Source of the DNA: Argyresthia goedartella
Lineage: Eukaryota > Arthropoda > Insecta > Lepidoptera > Argyresthiidae
Length of the DNA: 64,000 nt
Direction of reading: 5' to 3'
Assembly (NCBI GenBank): GCA_949825045.1
Contig: OX463806.1
Coordinates: forward strand, 43,548,208-43,612,207
Shown: one piece after another, positions 54,130-64,000 of the stretch
Position numbering within the stretch: the stretch's first letter is position 1
Layout: every line of letters starts with the position of its first letter
The notes under the pieces: generated by a model
What the model was told of the DNA's origin: nothing
Database searches by the model: none
What the model saw: only the letters and a program-made list of their open reading frames with translations
Translations under genes and position numbers: made by a program

Positions 54130-55060
54130 ATGGCTTTTTATCTCCCTAACAAAGCAACTCAAAATCAAAAAATGATTGCGCTCGAAGTCCCATATGCCGA
54201 CGACGTTTGCCTTATGGATAACATCGGCGACTTGCAGCAGTACCTGGACAATCTTGACGAATTGTGTCGGTCTGGTGATAAGCGAGTCGACAACAGAAAT
54301 ACTGAAGCGACCCGCAAGAGGTAGATCTGCGCCCGACACTGCTGTTTCCCTATTAGGCAGAAGGCCGCTGGAAGAGGTGCGATCCTACCGTTACCTCGGA
54401 ACGCTGATACGAAAAAATAACCTCCTCGAGTCCGAAATTTCTGCAAGATTTGCTAAAGGCCTTTGGAAAACTCAACCAGAGATTTTAGAAATCTCACAAC
54501 CGCCATCTTCAAACAAAGCTGTAGTGTGATAACAATAAGTAGTATGATTGCTCTATAGAGGGAGCTCTATAGAGCAATCATACTACCCCTTTTGCTGTCT
54601 GCGTCGGAGACATCACTATGTCTTCGACGCTTAATATCAGCTTTATGGAGACACCACTGGGCACCGTTCACCTAACCATTGGTCTGTCACGTAATCAAAT
54701 ATGATCGCGTAAAAAAGTGCCTGTCTGTCACGTAATCAAATATGACCGCGGTCTGAAGTAGGCATCCTGATTTCAAATTTGAATTGGCAGCCATTTTGCG
54801 TATGCGCTCCTTGACAGTTCAATGGTTAAGATGTCTCCGAGCCATATTACGGGTGAAATGGCAGGATCGTGTCCCGAACTCCGAGATTCTACTTCGTGCC
54901 AATATGACCGGCATACAGTGTATCATGTTGAAGGGGCAGCTGAGATGGTTTGGACGATTACCTAAATCCGCTTTGTATTTCGAGCTGTCTTGTGGAAATC
55001 GTAAGCCTGGTGGGAAGCATCTCCGATAGAAGGATGTCCTAAAACGAGATCTAACACCCT
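54130..55060 (+). mobile_element. Decayed LINE RT (RTE-like group)
   Basis: On +: ALEVPYADDVCLMDNIGDLQ gives an intact catalytic YADD at about 54193, followed by YLDNLDELC. Then, with shifts, come RPLEEVRSYRYLGTLIRKNN, the snap-back hairpin at 54539-54586, VQWLRCLRAILRVKWQDRVP and LKGQLRWFGRLPK up to KDVLKRDLTP near 55062. It lacks everything before the palm and has at least four frame breaks. Confidence 0.7.
54539..54586. repeat. Perfect hairpin inside the LINE remnant
   Basis: 22-bp arms (gtatgattgctctatagag core) at 54539-54560 and 54565-54586 with a 4-base loop. Confidence 0.92.
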
Positions 55061-55062
55061 GT

Positions 55063-56240
55063 GGCCTGATATTCGATAGTATTGATTGATCCGTAACACC
55101 TAAACATCAACTTTTGTGGAGAATTTGGAAGAAAAAACATTGATCCCAAAATAAGCAGAATACTTTGATCATATTAAAAAAATACTACCAGACTTTCGTC
55201 GCGACGTGTGTCGCATTCTGTGTGTAATTACATATTTCATTTTGACGCCAAAAAGTCGTAGTAATACAGAAAAAATCATAAAATTCCAATTTAGATGATA
55301 ACACGGCGAAATTAAAGTGATGCTCCAAGAGCTTACTTGAGACATACCATTCTCATTTTACGCTTACATATCGCGTACATCTTCTAAGCATCTTACTTAG
55401 CGAGTGATAGAGTGATAGATAAGCAAATGCAACTTGCCTACGGGGAGGGGAGGGGAGGGGAGGGGAGTGGGACGGACAGATCCTGTCTCTCGAAACACTA
55501 ATATAGAAAAAATATAAGTTACAACGTAGTTTTAAATATTTGTTTTTTTCTAGGATATCCATAGTTTCCAAGTAGCAACGGTATTTGCGATTATACTCAC
55601 ATATTTAATAGTATAAATAATACATTATTTAGGTCTAAAACAAATGCCATTTTAAATAAGTAAAGCTAGTGAATAGCTGTTAAAACTAGGTACTGAAATA
55701 ATGTAAGCAATGCAATGGGAAATGTTAATGCCTTTTGGTTTTATAACGTCAATAAATATTGTTTCAAATTGTATTTACATTGTTCCAATTCGTTTCCACA
55801 ATACACCATCTAAGGAACAAAGGAAAAATTCCAATATTAATAAAGCACATATATATTAAATAATTCAATAATGCTGTTGATGATTATCAATGGTGAGTAA
55901 TGATTACCTATTTAAATAACGTTATTATAATAATATCTGCAATATTTCAGATAAAATTTAATAGAATTTCAGAAGCGGAAAGCGGAAAAATTTTACTTCC
56001 CGTTTCGTAAATACACTGACGAGCAATTAAACAGTTCCACCCACAAAATGGCGACAAACACGCATCCAATTTTTTAAAACATTTAATTTAAAATTTAAAC
56101 AGAATATTGACGTTTTTACTTGGTAATATTCTGATGCGCTGTTAAATGTACTTCAATATTGCAGACGGCGTCATTAAGCCTTTCCCGTTTAGGAGTAATC
56201 CGGTGCTATCTCACTGGAACTTTTGCTCATTGCTCGTCAG
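55063..56240. other. Intergenic; (GGGGA)n microsatellite
   Basis: A GGGGA repeat of five units lies at 55442-55467. No gene recognised. Confidence 0.4.
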
Positions 56241-56244
56241 TGTA

Positions 56245-56625
56245 TAAGCCTTTGCAAACTCGTAAGAAATGTACTATTTCACTTCTCATGCTTGAAAAGT
56301 CCATCTTTATGCTGGATGTAGGCTGCATCAAATCGCATTTTATGCACTAGTGCATAAAATGTTGTCGTCGTCTAGACTAAGACAATTGAGCCATTCAGCC
56401 GGACAGTGGTGTGGTAACTTCATTAAATAAACTTGTTATTTTAGTAAATTTACTTTAATTTATTTGCATTATATTTGAATATTAAAAAAACTAACACTAA
56501 TAAAAACAAGTATTATTAACCAAAAAAAAATACAAGGTATGAATCGGCAGTATCGCGTACCTAAGCTAAAAATTACATGCAGAAAATAAAAAAGTTAATT
56601 AAAAAATACAGTGGCGGGAAAGTCT
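56245..56625 (+). repeat. Dispersed repeat R4, copy 2
   Basis: It matches the first part of 51172-51768 (tttcacttctcatgcttgaa, attttatgcactagtgcat, ggcgggaaag). It ends just upstream of the exon at 56639. Confidence 0.65.
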
Positions 56626-56638
56626 GTCTCGTTTATAG

Positions 56639-56759
56639 GGTTCCGTACCCGAAGGGTTCCCCGCGGTCGCCTGAGGAGGAGTCCATGTCGGACCACGAGT
56701 ACTACAACGACTTGCAGCGGGAACTGCAGCCGCTGCGACGCAACGAGACAACAGTGTGA
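56639..56759 (+). CDS. Terminal exon of an unrecognised gene, C-terminus with class I PDZ ligand
   Basis: gtctgtctcgtttatag at 56622-56638 is a good acceptor. The exon supplies one base, then 39 codons and TGA at 56757. The product is Pro/Glu-rich (VPYPKGSPRSPEEESMSD) and then HEYYNDLQRELQPLRRNETTV. The last four residues, ETTV, fit the class I PDZ-binding pattern, and the EYYN tyrosines could be phosphorylation sites. This is the look of the cytoplasmic end of a membrane receptor or adhesion protein. GC is far above the flanks, and a long AT-rich 3' UTR-like region follows. No upstream exon was found in the window; a repeat lies directly before the acceptor. The family is not recognised. Confidence 0.45.
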
Positions 56760-58500
56760 CACTGATATGACACTAGGTGTAGTGACGGCTGATTGGTATC
56801 TCGCAATTGACTTAACGTAAATGCGCCCGCGCGCGCACGTGCCATTGAAGTGATGGCTAGTGTTAGATTGTTGAGAAATCCTTTTTACTATGAATTTTAT
56901 TTTAGTTATGAATGAATGTTACATTTTTCTAATTATTTTTTGTACATGGAACTGTTATTGATGATTTGTAAAAAGTATCCATTACTTAAATCGTATGCAC
57001 GCTGATGCATTAACAAGTTGTAAGTTCATTTATTAATTTAGGCTTAGCGAAGGCTATTTTCGTTCCCTAATGACGTACTCTAAGCTGAAGTTATTTTAGT
57101 TATAAAACTGTGATAATTAGGATAATATAAAATAGGGACCAGTGAAATGACAACAGTTCATTTCGTAGAAATAAAGTCTTCTAGGCGCATATGTAGAAGC
57201 ATGTGAAAGGTAGGTATATACATGAAATAAATACCTATTTATGCCTACCGTTTTACTTACATAGGTACAAAAAGTTAGAAAGCAATTCGCAATATGTTTT
57301 TCTTAATATATTTGTGGTACCTACATATATATTAAGCAAAATCAAATAAATGCAATAAAATCTAATACAGTTATGTCAATATTTTAAGGACAAAACTGTT
57401 ATCTGAAGGTACATTTATGCTTGTTACTTTATCTTGCCATTTCCATTGAGACCATTCACATTTCCTACAAATTCTGGGCACACATCTCCTTCATTTTCCA
57501 TTTGTCCTTACTGTATGCAAAATAGACTTTTTCTCATGTACATAATTATACAAATACCTTTTATTATAGGCCAGCAGAACATTGGTAATATTGCGTATGT
57601 GTTGATATGTATCAGGTACTTAACGTAGTCTTTTGAACATACAATCATACCCAATAAATTAGTTTTGTACAGCAAAGGCAAAACAATCGATTGTTATTTA
57701 TTAGCATGGTATTTGTAAGTAAGGCACAAATATAAGCTCAAATCCTTAACTGAAATGAAATGCAAAATATAAATATGTAATGATTTTTTATTTAGCTAAT
57801 AAGTGTCTAGAGGTTATTTTAGCCAAACCCTCATTGCCATGAAAACTGTAAATAAAATATATGAGCTTTGTAAATATATTTAAATGTAAAATATGAGTGA
57901 ACTTGCTATAGGTACATATTTCGTTTGGTTTAAAGTCATTGTCGTATGGTACTGCAAAAATTGTTATGTTAACATCCCATAAAATACATGTATTTTTATT
58001 TAATTATATGTAATAAAATATTTTGTTTAATGATTTTTACACTATGTAATCTTGGATGGTCTTGTTTTATATATCTAGATACATACATAAGTATCTGGAA
58101 GTCTTTTTAATTAATTGTGCCATTGCAAATAGAAAATCAAATCCCAAGCTTGTGCCTAGGTATTTAGGCATACTGTGTAACATCTTAGTAAAATGATAGT
58201 ATCACTATTATTTTACTAAGATGTCATCAATTATTTTATTGAGTAATAAATCATTTTATAAATTGTATAAAACTTTGTGAATTCCATCATGAAAATAAGT
58301 ATCCCTTACATGGTCTATTACAAAAAATCATATTTTTCTATTTTTATCTGAGAAACATTTCCTGTTGGTACTAGTATGTATTTCGAAGTATTATAAGTGT
58401 TGAAAGGCTTGTTATTATTATATATTGTAAATAGAAGAGTCAATGACTGCGGTGAAATGTACTTGTACCTTGATAAATGAAGAAAAATATAATGCCTAAA
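56760..58500 (+). other. Probable 3' UTR and flank of the PDZ-ligand exon
   Basis: AT-rich sequence that appears free of the repeats named elsewhere. AATAAA-type signals occur at about 57170 (agaaataaagtc) and 57225 (gaaataaatac) and could serve the exon at 56639. A hairpin at 58180-58224 has 21-bp arms with one mismatch (acatcttagtaaaat). Confidence 0.35.
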
Positions 58501-60189
58501 ATTAAATATTATTTTTTATTTTTCCTACTCACAGTTTACACAATTATACATAACAACGCACTAAACTAAACTATAGTGTTGCTAAACTTAAATATTAAAA
58601 GGAAATGCGTGCGCTTTTTTCTTAATAGAATCGCTCTCGTCTGTTTTCTTTCTGATTTATGACCCTAAGGCAATGATTTTTTACAGTATCGTAAATAAAT
58701 ATCGACTACTTGCATGCCCCTATGTTTTCTTTTTGATGAAACATTATAAAGATAAGCACTTGAACCACAGAGGAATAAATAGGAACAGAGAGAAAGAGAA
58801 AGTTCTAAGGAGCCTGCAAAATTCATACTTATTAATAGCGTTGGCAAAAGAGAAAACAATCAAATTAACAAACTGTTACGAGCTTTTCTTGACCGAGCGA
58901 TTGTATTATCTTATTATTAGGCCGGTATGCGTTTGAAATACTTAGGTATCTAATACAGTTCGTCACATGAGGTCACCCACTTATAATCTCAACTACTCAT
59001 CACGGAACATCGATATTAGAACAAGAACAATATTAGTAATATTGTGATATTGTGTAGGGTGCCTTGCGGCCATCATTTTATATTGTATGTGTGTTTTCCC
59101 TAGGGCCATTATTTACAGAGATATATCTAAAAAAACATTATGACGCATTATCTCGAGAAGCGAGAGGTGCAAGATGAAAACGTATATGACCTAAAATTAT
59201 GGCAAATAGCGACCCTACGCGATTGCGGAATAAAAGAAAGCAGTAAACAAATATTTTTTTTGAAAAAAATTATCATTCTATAAATATGAGGCAAAAAGAC
59301 TAAAAAATTCCGGCGCCCCCTTACCTACATCTTGACCCAACATTCATATACTCACAGCTATATTCCCATAAAGGGGTAGCCCAGAGTTGCAATTGCGTTA
59401 CACTTTACTACACCTACTTTATTATTTAACATAAAACAATTAAGCCTGTGAATGAAAGTAAACGATTTGGAAACCAAACAGCAAAATATTTCTAGGGTTA
59501 TAAATACTACTAATAACAATTACCTAACTAAATAACATGGTTTGTGCTACCTACTTTAACATTTTAAATAGAGATACCTAGTCTGGTATTCATTTACTTA
59601 CCTAGTAGATTCCTTGGTATAGTTCAAATATGAAATGTCTTTTCTGTTTCTATTATTATTCATACAAACAGTACAGTACACCATTTTGAAAGTCCAAAAC
59701 GTATACTTAAACACTTTAATAACTATTTACAGTTTATTCCACATAAAACAATTCGATAAGGTAGGCGAAGACAAATAAGACGTGGTTTGTGAAGGCCCTC
59801 CTTTTGGGCACTGGCTGAATAAGCCTAAACCGGTTTTATCCAGTGGCGGCGCGTACGCAACACAGCGGCCAGTGCTCACTCACACATGCTCAGTATGCTT
59901 GTAGTAGGTTACCTACGAAGGCGTGGTTCTATGAACCTTTGTCCACTGTGCTAAAACCCTCAGAAAATGCTCAAAATAGCCTATTTACACCGCGGTCAAT
60001 AGAGGGCTATTGTACAAATTTGACAACTATTAATGTAAAAAGAAAAACATAGGGACACAGTACGTATCCTTTTTATTCAGTTTATGAAATGTCTTTCAAA
60101 CTGGTCCAATATTGGAGGAGAAAATAGGCGAGAGCTGAACCTCGATATTATTATATATATACTTTTTAATTGGGCTATTTAGACATCAA
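58501..60189. other. Intergenic; no gene seen
   Basis: Short frames at 58665-58936 and 59843-60052 show no family signal. No repeat that I recognise. Confidence 0.35.
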
Positions 60190-60622
60190 AAAAATCAAAA
60201 AATCAAAAATCATTTATTTCCATAGGATGTTGTTACATCACTTAGATCCGTCATTACATTTTTTTTGGTGAGTTCACTAACCCAATGGCGGAATCTGTGG
60301 AGAAGAGCTCACCGAAGAAACTCCACAGTCGTCGCATCTTTTGCGTTTCCTTTTTTAAATAAAATATTGTCAAATTACAAAATGAATGCTAATTATATAT
60401 CGAAACAGCCTGTTACTCAAACAATCTATTCCCATGGACATCTGTCTCTAAGTAAGATATCCTGTAGTAACCTTTTTTATACAATTTCTGTTTTATTATT
60501 ATTTTAAACTTGTCTAAAGGTAAGTTTTTAATATCAGTAGGGACCTTATTGTAATAGCGTATACAATTGCCTTTAAAAGAATTACTAATTTTATGTAGTC
60601 GGCTTACATAAGGACTGATGAC
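60190..60622 (-). mobile_element. Jockey-type LINE ORF2 C-terminus and 3' UTR
   Basis: The - strand reads KISNSFKGNCIRYYNKVPTD then IKNLPLDKFKIIIKQKLYKK GYYR, the last coding block of the same family as 28265-29090. A 3' UTR follows, ending near 60195 in repeated tttttgatt. It is 5' truncated at about 60622. Confidence 0.7.
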
Positions 60623-60802
60623 TGAGGACAGACTGATCTGCAGCTGTCCTTATCGCACAAATTTAAAGGCGAGACGGTCTACATACGTACACAGACAGAA
60701 AATTAATATCGATAAACTAGTGTTGTAGATATTTATCGATAATTTTGTTTTGCTTGTGCTCTTTAGTGGCAAATAAAAATAATTTTTTAATATGTAATGA
60801 AT

Positions 60803-61420
60803 AGATAGATAGATAGATAAATTAATTTATTCATTGCAAGATGGTACACACACAAATACATAATTTTAACTCAAATTTTAAGAAGAAAAATCTGCAAATT
60901 AAAACAAAACACAGCAGTTAAATAAAACAAACAATAAATAATAAAATTATACAAGCAAAACATTAAGGTACGGTAAGGATAACTATGTGGTATTGTGACT
61001 GTACCGCGACAATGAAATGGCCCTGACTCAGCAATGTCACAGACGAATCTGTGACGCTGATATTCTGCCAGAGCCAGTACGGACGAGACAACGGTTTGCT
61101 CAAGTACACATTTAACAACGTAAAATGTGATGATTTTAATAAAATTGTTGAATAAAATAAATTGTATTCTAGAAGATTGTATTAAAATTATAGCATTAAA
61201 ATTATATCATTAAAATGTATAGTAATAAAAGAAATAAAATAAAAAAAAAATATAGCAATATGTAATAAAATTTATGTCAGGGTTACAAGTAAGATTAAAT
61301 TGAAAATGTCATTAAGATTATAAAATAATACTAATCAGAAGGGAATTAATCATAGTGATAATATAATTGGAAACAATATAAATATCACAGGTAACAGGTA
61401 GATTAGCTTCGTGCCGTTCC
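60803..61420 (-). repeat. 3' UTR and (TATC)n tail of a CR1/L2-group LINE
   Basis: A gatagatagatagata microsatellite (60803-60819) followed on + by ttaatttattcattgcaag forms the reversed 3' end of the LINE whose RT ends at 61421. A microsatellite tail instead of poly-A is typical of CR1/L2-group elements. Confidence 0.6.
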
Positions 61421-62890
61421 CTAAGTTTTGTGCTGTAGTATCAAATACTTTCTATAGGCACTTCTAAATCCAGCCTTACTAGTAAGCAGCCGAAGGGGTG
61501 GTGGGATGTTATTCCAGCACTTGGTGGCACGGTACTTAAAACTGCCACGGAAAGCTGCACCCTTGTGTCGAGGCATTGAGAGAAAAGGAGCAACTCTCTG
61601 GGACATACGCCAGGTAAGTTTGTCACAAAGATAAGAAGGTGTCCTCTTCACTATAACCTCAAACAACAGCGTTGAAAAATACAAATCCTGTCTAGCTTTC
61701 ATCCTTAAAATATTTGCCCTGTTTAAAAATGGAGTAATGTGCGTTTTGGGGGGAATTACGAAACAGAACCTGGCACAGGCATTTTGTACTCTTTGTATGA
61801 GTTTTTGTGTTTTCTCAAATAGACACGCTCCATACACTGTAATACAATAGTTAAGCTTGGATAGTACTAAGGCTTCACTTAACTGTATTCGCAGGTCAAC
61901 GCTAAGAAGGTAACGGATTCTATACAAAACTTTAAGCCTATAGAAGCAATTCCTTACAACCTCAAGGACATGTCCCTCAAAACGAAGTTTGTCATCCATA
62001 AGAAGACCCAGGTTTCGTGCTTCCCGGACCCGTGTAATGGTGACCCCATTTACCAGGACCTTCGGATCATGCATAGCTATTGCCTGTATTTGATTTTTTG
62101 AGCCCAATATCATACACTTCGATTTATTTGGGTTAAGGACTAGAGTGTTAGAAGACGCCCATTGCGATATACGGCCCAGATCTTCATTCAGAGCCTCCAC
62201 TCCCATACGGGGATCATTGTCAACTGATATATAAATTTGAAGATCATCGGCATACAAGTGATAACTACCGTTAATTATACTTCGAGTGATGTCTGCACTA
62301 TATATTATAAACAGAAGGGGTCCAAGTATGGATCCTTGTGGGACTCCTCTATTCAGGGTAGCTAGCTGTGACTGCATCTGAGATCCGTCTGTCTTATCCA
62401 GCACTACCCGTTGACAGCGATTGCTAAGGTAGCTACTAAACCATTTTATGGTAGGAACATCGAAGCCATAGAAAGCCAGTTTTGACAGCAGTAGTGGAAT
62501 GTTTAAAGCATCAAAAGCCCTGGAAAAATCTAGGAGAGCGAGTATGGTTCCCCTGCCCTGGTCCTGAGAAGACAGGATATTATCCACCACATCTAACAGG
62601 GCCGACGCAGTGCTACGCCCCTTTCTGAACCCGGACTGGCGCTGAGGCAGGATGTTATTACTCTCACAGTACTTTGAGACCTGGTTATATATCACTTTTT
62701 CCAGAATTTTAGATAGATGCGGTAAGATACTTATTGCACGTAGGTCACTTATATTTACAGGGTTGTCAATTTTCGGTATAGGACGGACATTCGCAGTCGT
62801 CCATTGGGATGGAAAAATTGAAGAGGCTATAGACCTATTTACAATAGCAGTTATGACTTCAAGAGTACGAGGCAGGGTTAGTAAAATCAT
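61421..62890 (-). CDS. LINE reverse transcriptase (CR1/L2 group), nearly intact ORF2
   Basis: 489 codons without a stop, from the RT fingers to the ORF end. Visible blocks: WTTANVRPIPKIDNPVNISD, LRAISILPHLSKILEKVI, QSGFRKGRSTASALLDVVD, LALLDFSRAFDALNI, NRGVPQGSILGPLLFIIYSA, the catalytic HLYADDLQIYIS, LNPNKSKCMILGS and NLGLLMDDKLRF. The C-terminal tail has FRGSFKYRATKCWNNIPPPL. The ORF continues upstream in frame (ARGADGITEVMILLT, FFLDQVDESYAAKTILAIS) to about 63215, so the ATG used here is internal. One TAG near 63217 and one frameshift near 63265 separate it from the endonuclease frame (63247-63993). This is among the best preserved elements in the window. Confidence 0.85.
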   Translation of the reverse strand: MILLTLPRTLEVITAIVNRSIASSIFPSQWTTANVRPIPKIDNPVNISDLRAISILPHLSKILEKVIYNQVSKYCESNNILPQRQSGFRKGRSTASALLDVVDNILSSQDQGRGTILALLDFSRAFDALNIPLLLSKLAFYGFDVPTIKWFSSYLSNRCQRVVLDKTDGSQMQSQLATLNRGVPQGSILGPLLFIIYSADITRSIINGSYHLYADDLQIYISVDNDPRMGVEALNEDLGRISQWASSNTLVLNPNKSKCMILGSKNQIQAIAMHDPKVLVNGVTITRVREARNLGLLMDDKLRFEGHVLEVVRNCFYRLKVLYRIRYLLSVDLRIQLSEALVLSKLNYCITVYGACLFEKTQKLIQRVQNACARFCFVIPPKTHITPFLNRANILRMKARQDLYFSTLLFEVIVKRTPSYLCDKLTWRMSQRVAPFLSMPRHKGAAFRGSFKYRATKCWNNIPPPLRLLTSKAGFRSAYRKYLILQHKT

Positions 62891-63246
62891 AACTTCGGTT
62901 ATTCCATCAGCTCCTCTAGCATTTGAACTTATGGCAAGGATTGTTTTGGCTGCATAGCTCTCATCTACCTGGTCTAAGAAAAACTCAGCCTGACTGTATC
63001 TATCAAATTCAAAATAGGTTAGACGTGAAATAGAAACCGCACCAGCGCCAGGAACTTTTAAAAAGTTTGAATTAATTTGATCAGGATCATTGAAATGTTC
63101 AGGTAAACCACGATTATTTTTAAAATTTGGTAAAATTTTATGATTTAAGGTTTTCCATAATTTTTTAGAATTATGAATGTGCTTGTTGATGTGCTGCTCA
63201 AAATAAGCTTTCTACTCACCATACAATGCCACATTAACAAGATGCT

Positions 63247-63993
63247 TTAGAGACTTATACTGCTCTCTATCCTGTTCAGCTTTGATATGCGTGAAGAAGC
63301 ATGCGCCTGATCACGTAACCGCATCATCAGAAGTATATTACTTGTAAGCCAAGGTGTCGGTTTGCCCCTAATCATAGTCTTGGTTAACGGGGCATGTTTG
63401 TCATATAGCTCTAAAAGGTGCCTCCCAAAACGTTCTACCATATCATCAACGGATGAGTACAGCAAGACATCTTCCCAGTCTATCAAATTTAGATCAGAAT
63501 TAAAATGTTCTAAGTTTATTTTTCGTATAGGTCTGTTCACACTATAACTTGGTTTTATTTTTTCCTTTTTGATCTTCAAAGTTGCCATAACCATTACATG
63601 GCCCTGGTGAGGAATGTTCAGTAATGAGACGCAAGACACGGACGCATCAGTGCACAGCAAGTCAAGAAGTGTAGCACTATGGGATGTAAAATGTGTCGGC
63701 TCTGAGACAACATTTCTGATATTCATGCTTCTAAGGAAATCATTTAGACGCATCGTTGCACTATCAGCGGTATCTAAAATATCTATATTAAAATCACCCA
63801 AAAGCACTACCTTATCATAATTAGAAAAGGCCGTGATAGAATCCGTGAGGGCGTCAAGTAAGTCATCTACCTCGACCCAATCAGGACGATAAGCAGTGCC
63901 AATTATAACCCTAGTCGACTTGACATTAATTGAGATCCACAGTTGTTCAATATGTGCCGTGGGGGCCGGGTGTGGACACGTCCGTGCGACCAC
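63247..63993 (-). CDS. LINE endonuclease domain, C-terminal part, same element
   Basis: The frame enters inside an APE-type endonuclease: VIIGTAYRPDWVEVDDLL, VVLLGDFNIDILD (the GDFN block near 63800-63780), VVSEPTHFTSHSATLLDLL. At the usual SDH block it reads IPHQGHVMV, with the Asp replaced by Gly, which should abolish nuclease activity. After the domain comes the linker to the RT (KHAPLTKTMIRGKPTPWLTS, NILLMMRLRDQAHASSR). The frame closes at 63247 after a frameshift; the other frame continues EQYKSLKHLVNVALYGE to the RT. The N-terminal half and any ORF1 lie beyond the window edge. Confidence 0.75.
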   Translation of the reverse strand: MVARTCPHPAPTAHIEQLWISINVKSTRVIIGTAYRPDWVEVDDLLDALTDSITAFSNYDKVVLLGDFNIDILDTADSATMRLNDFLRSMNIRNVVSEPTHFTSHSATLLDLLCTDASVSCVSLLNIPHQGHVMVMATLKIKKEKIKPSYSVNRPIRKINLEHFNSDLNLIDWEDVLLYSSVDDMVERFGRHLLELYDKHAPLTKTMIRGKPTPWLTSNILLMMRLRDQAHASSRISKLNRIESSISL

Positions 63994-64000
63994 CCCGCTT

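Overview
This is a eukaryotic window, most likely from a moth or butterfly. It is AT-rich with GT-AG introns, has no operon-like gene packing, and is dominated by transposable-element remains. Several interspersed repeats that I recognise from lepidopteran genomes are present: the 'CCCACTGCTGG(A/G)CAAAGGCC' LINE end, the 'GGGTTCCGTACCC' repeat with CCGT runs, and the tandem 'GTTGCGTCGTTTTGTTAC' repeat. The species cannot be named from this sequence alone.

The one clearly complete host gene is dephospho-CoA kinase (DCAKD type, + strand, 14075-16235). It has four exons with canonical splice sites, a P-loop near the N-terminus and a C-terminal membrane segment. Weaker host-gene evidence: a 3' terminal exon on the - strand (44626-45292), a terminal exon ending in a class I PDZ ligand (56639-56759), and a possible first coding exon on the - strand (9918-9871).

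Layout. 1-5.2 kb: - strand non-LTR retrotransposon debris, including two copies of an element that encodes an OTU-type cysteine protease joined to an APE-like endonuclease, and an intact ORF1-like gene with an SGNH-hydrolase fold. 5.1-13.1 kb: repeats, an RTE-like LINE remnant, an intact CR1/Jockey-group RT ORF and a gag-like fragment. 14-16.2 kb: DCAKD. 17.5-21 kb: a large inverted pair of repeats and foldback elements. 21.4-22.7 kb: a decayed HARBI1-like DDE gene with a SWIM-like tail. 23.4-25.4 kb: a LINE ORF1 with an FP25K-like C-terminus. 25.7-27.7 kb: a GAT-rich satellite, then a hAT-type element with a perfect 8-bp target duplication. 28-43 kb: LINE fragments, MITEs and tandem repeats, plus the convergent THAP and YqaJ-partner ends of what looks like an internally deleted ISL2EU-type DNA transposon (40.5-41.4 kb) and a 7-bp satellite. 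43.6-46.4 kb: repeats and the 44.6-kb exon. 46.5-52.3 kb: an RTE-like LINE split by a solo LTR and abutting a Jockey LINE that is itself interrupted. 53.5-56.8 kb: LINE debris and the PDZ-ligand exon. 60.2-64 kb: Jockey and CR1/L2-group LINE copies on the - strand, running off the window.

The genes do not form a pathway together. The value of the window is its nested transposon record and the unusual accessory domains (OTU, SGNH, THAP, SWIM, FP-like) carried by the mobile elements.
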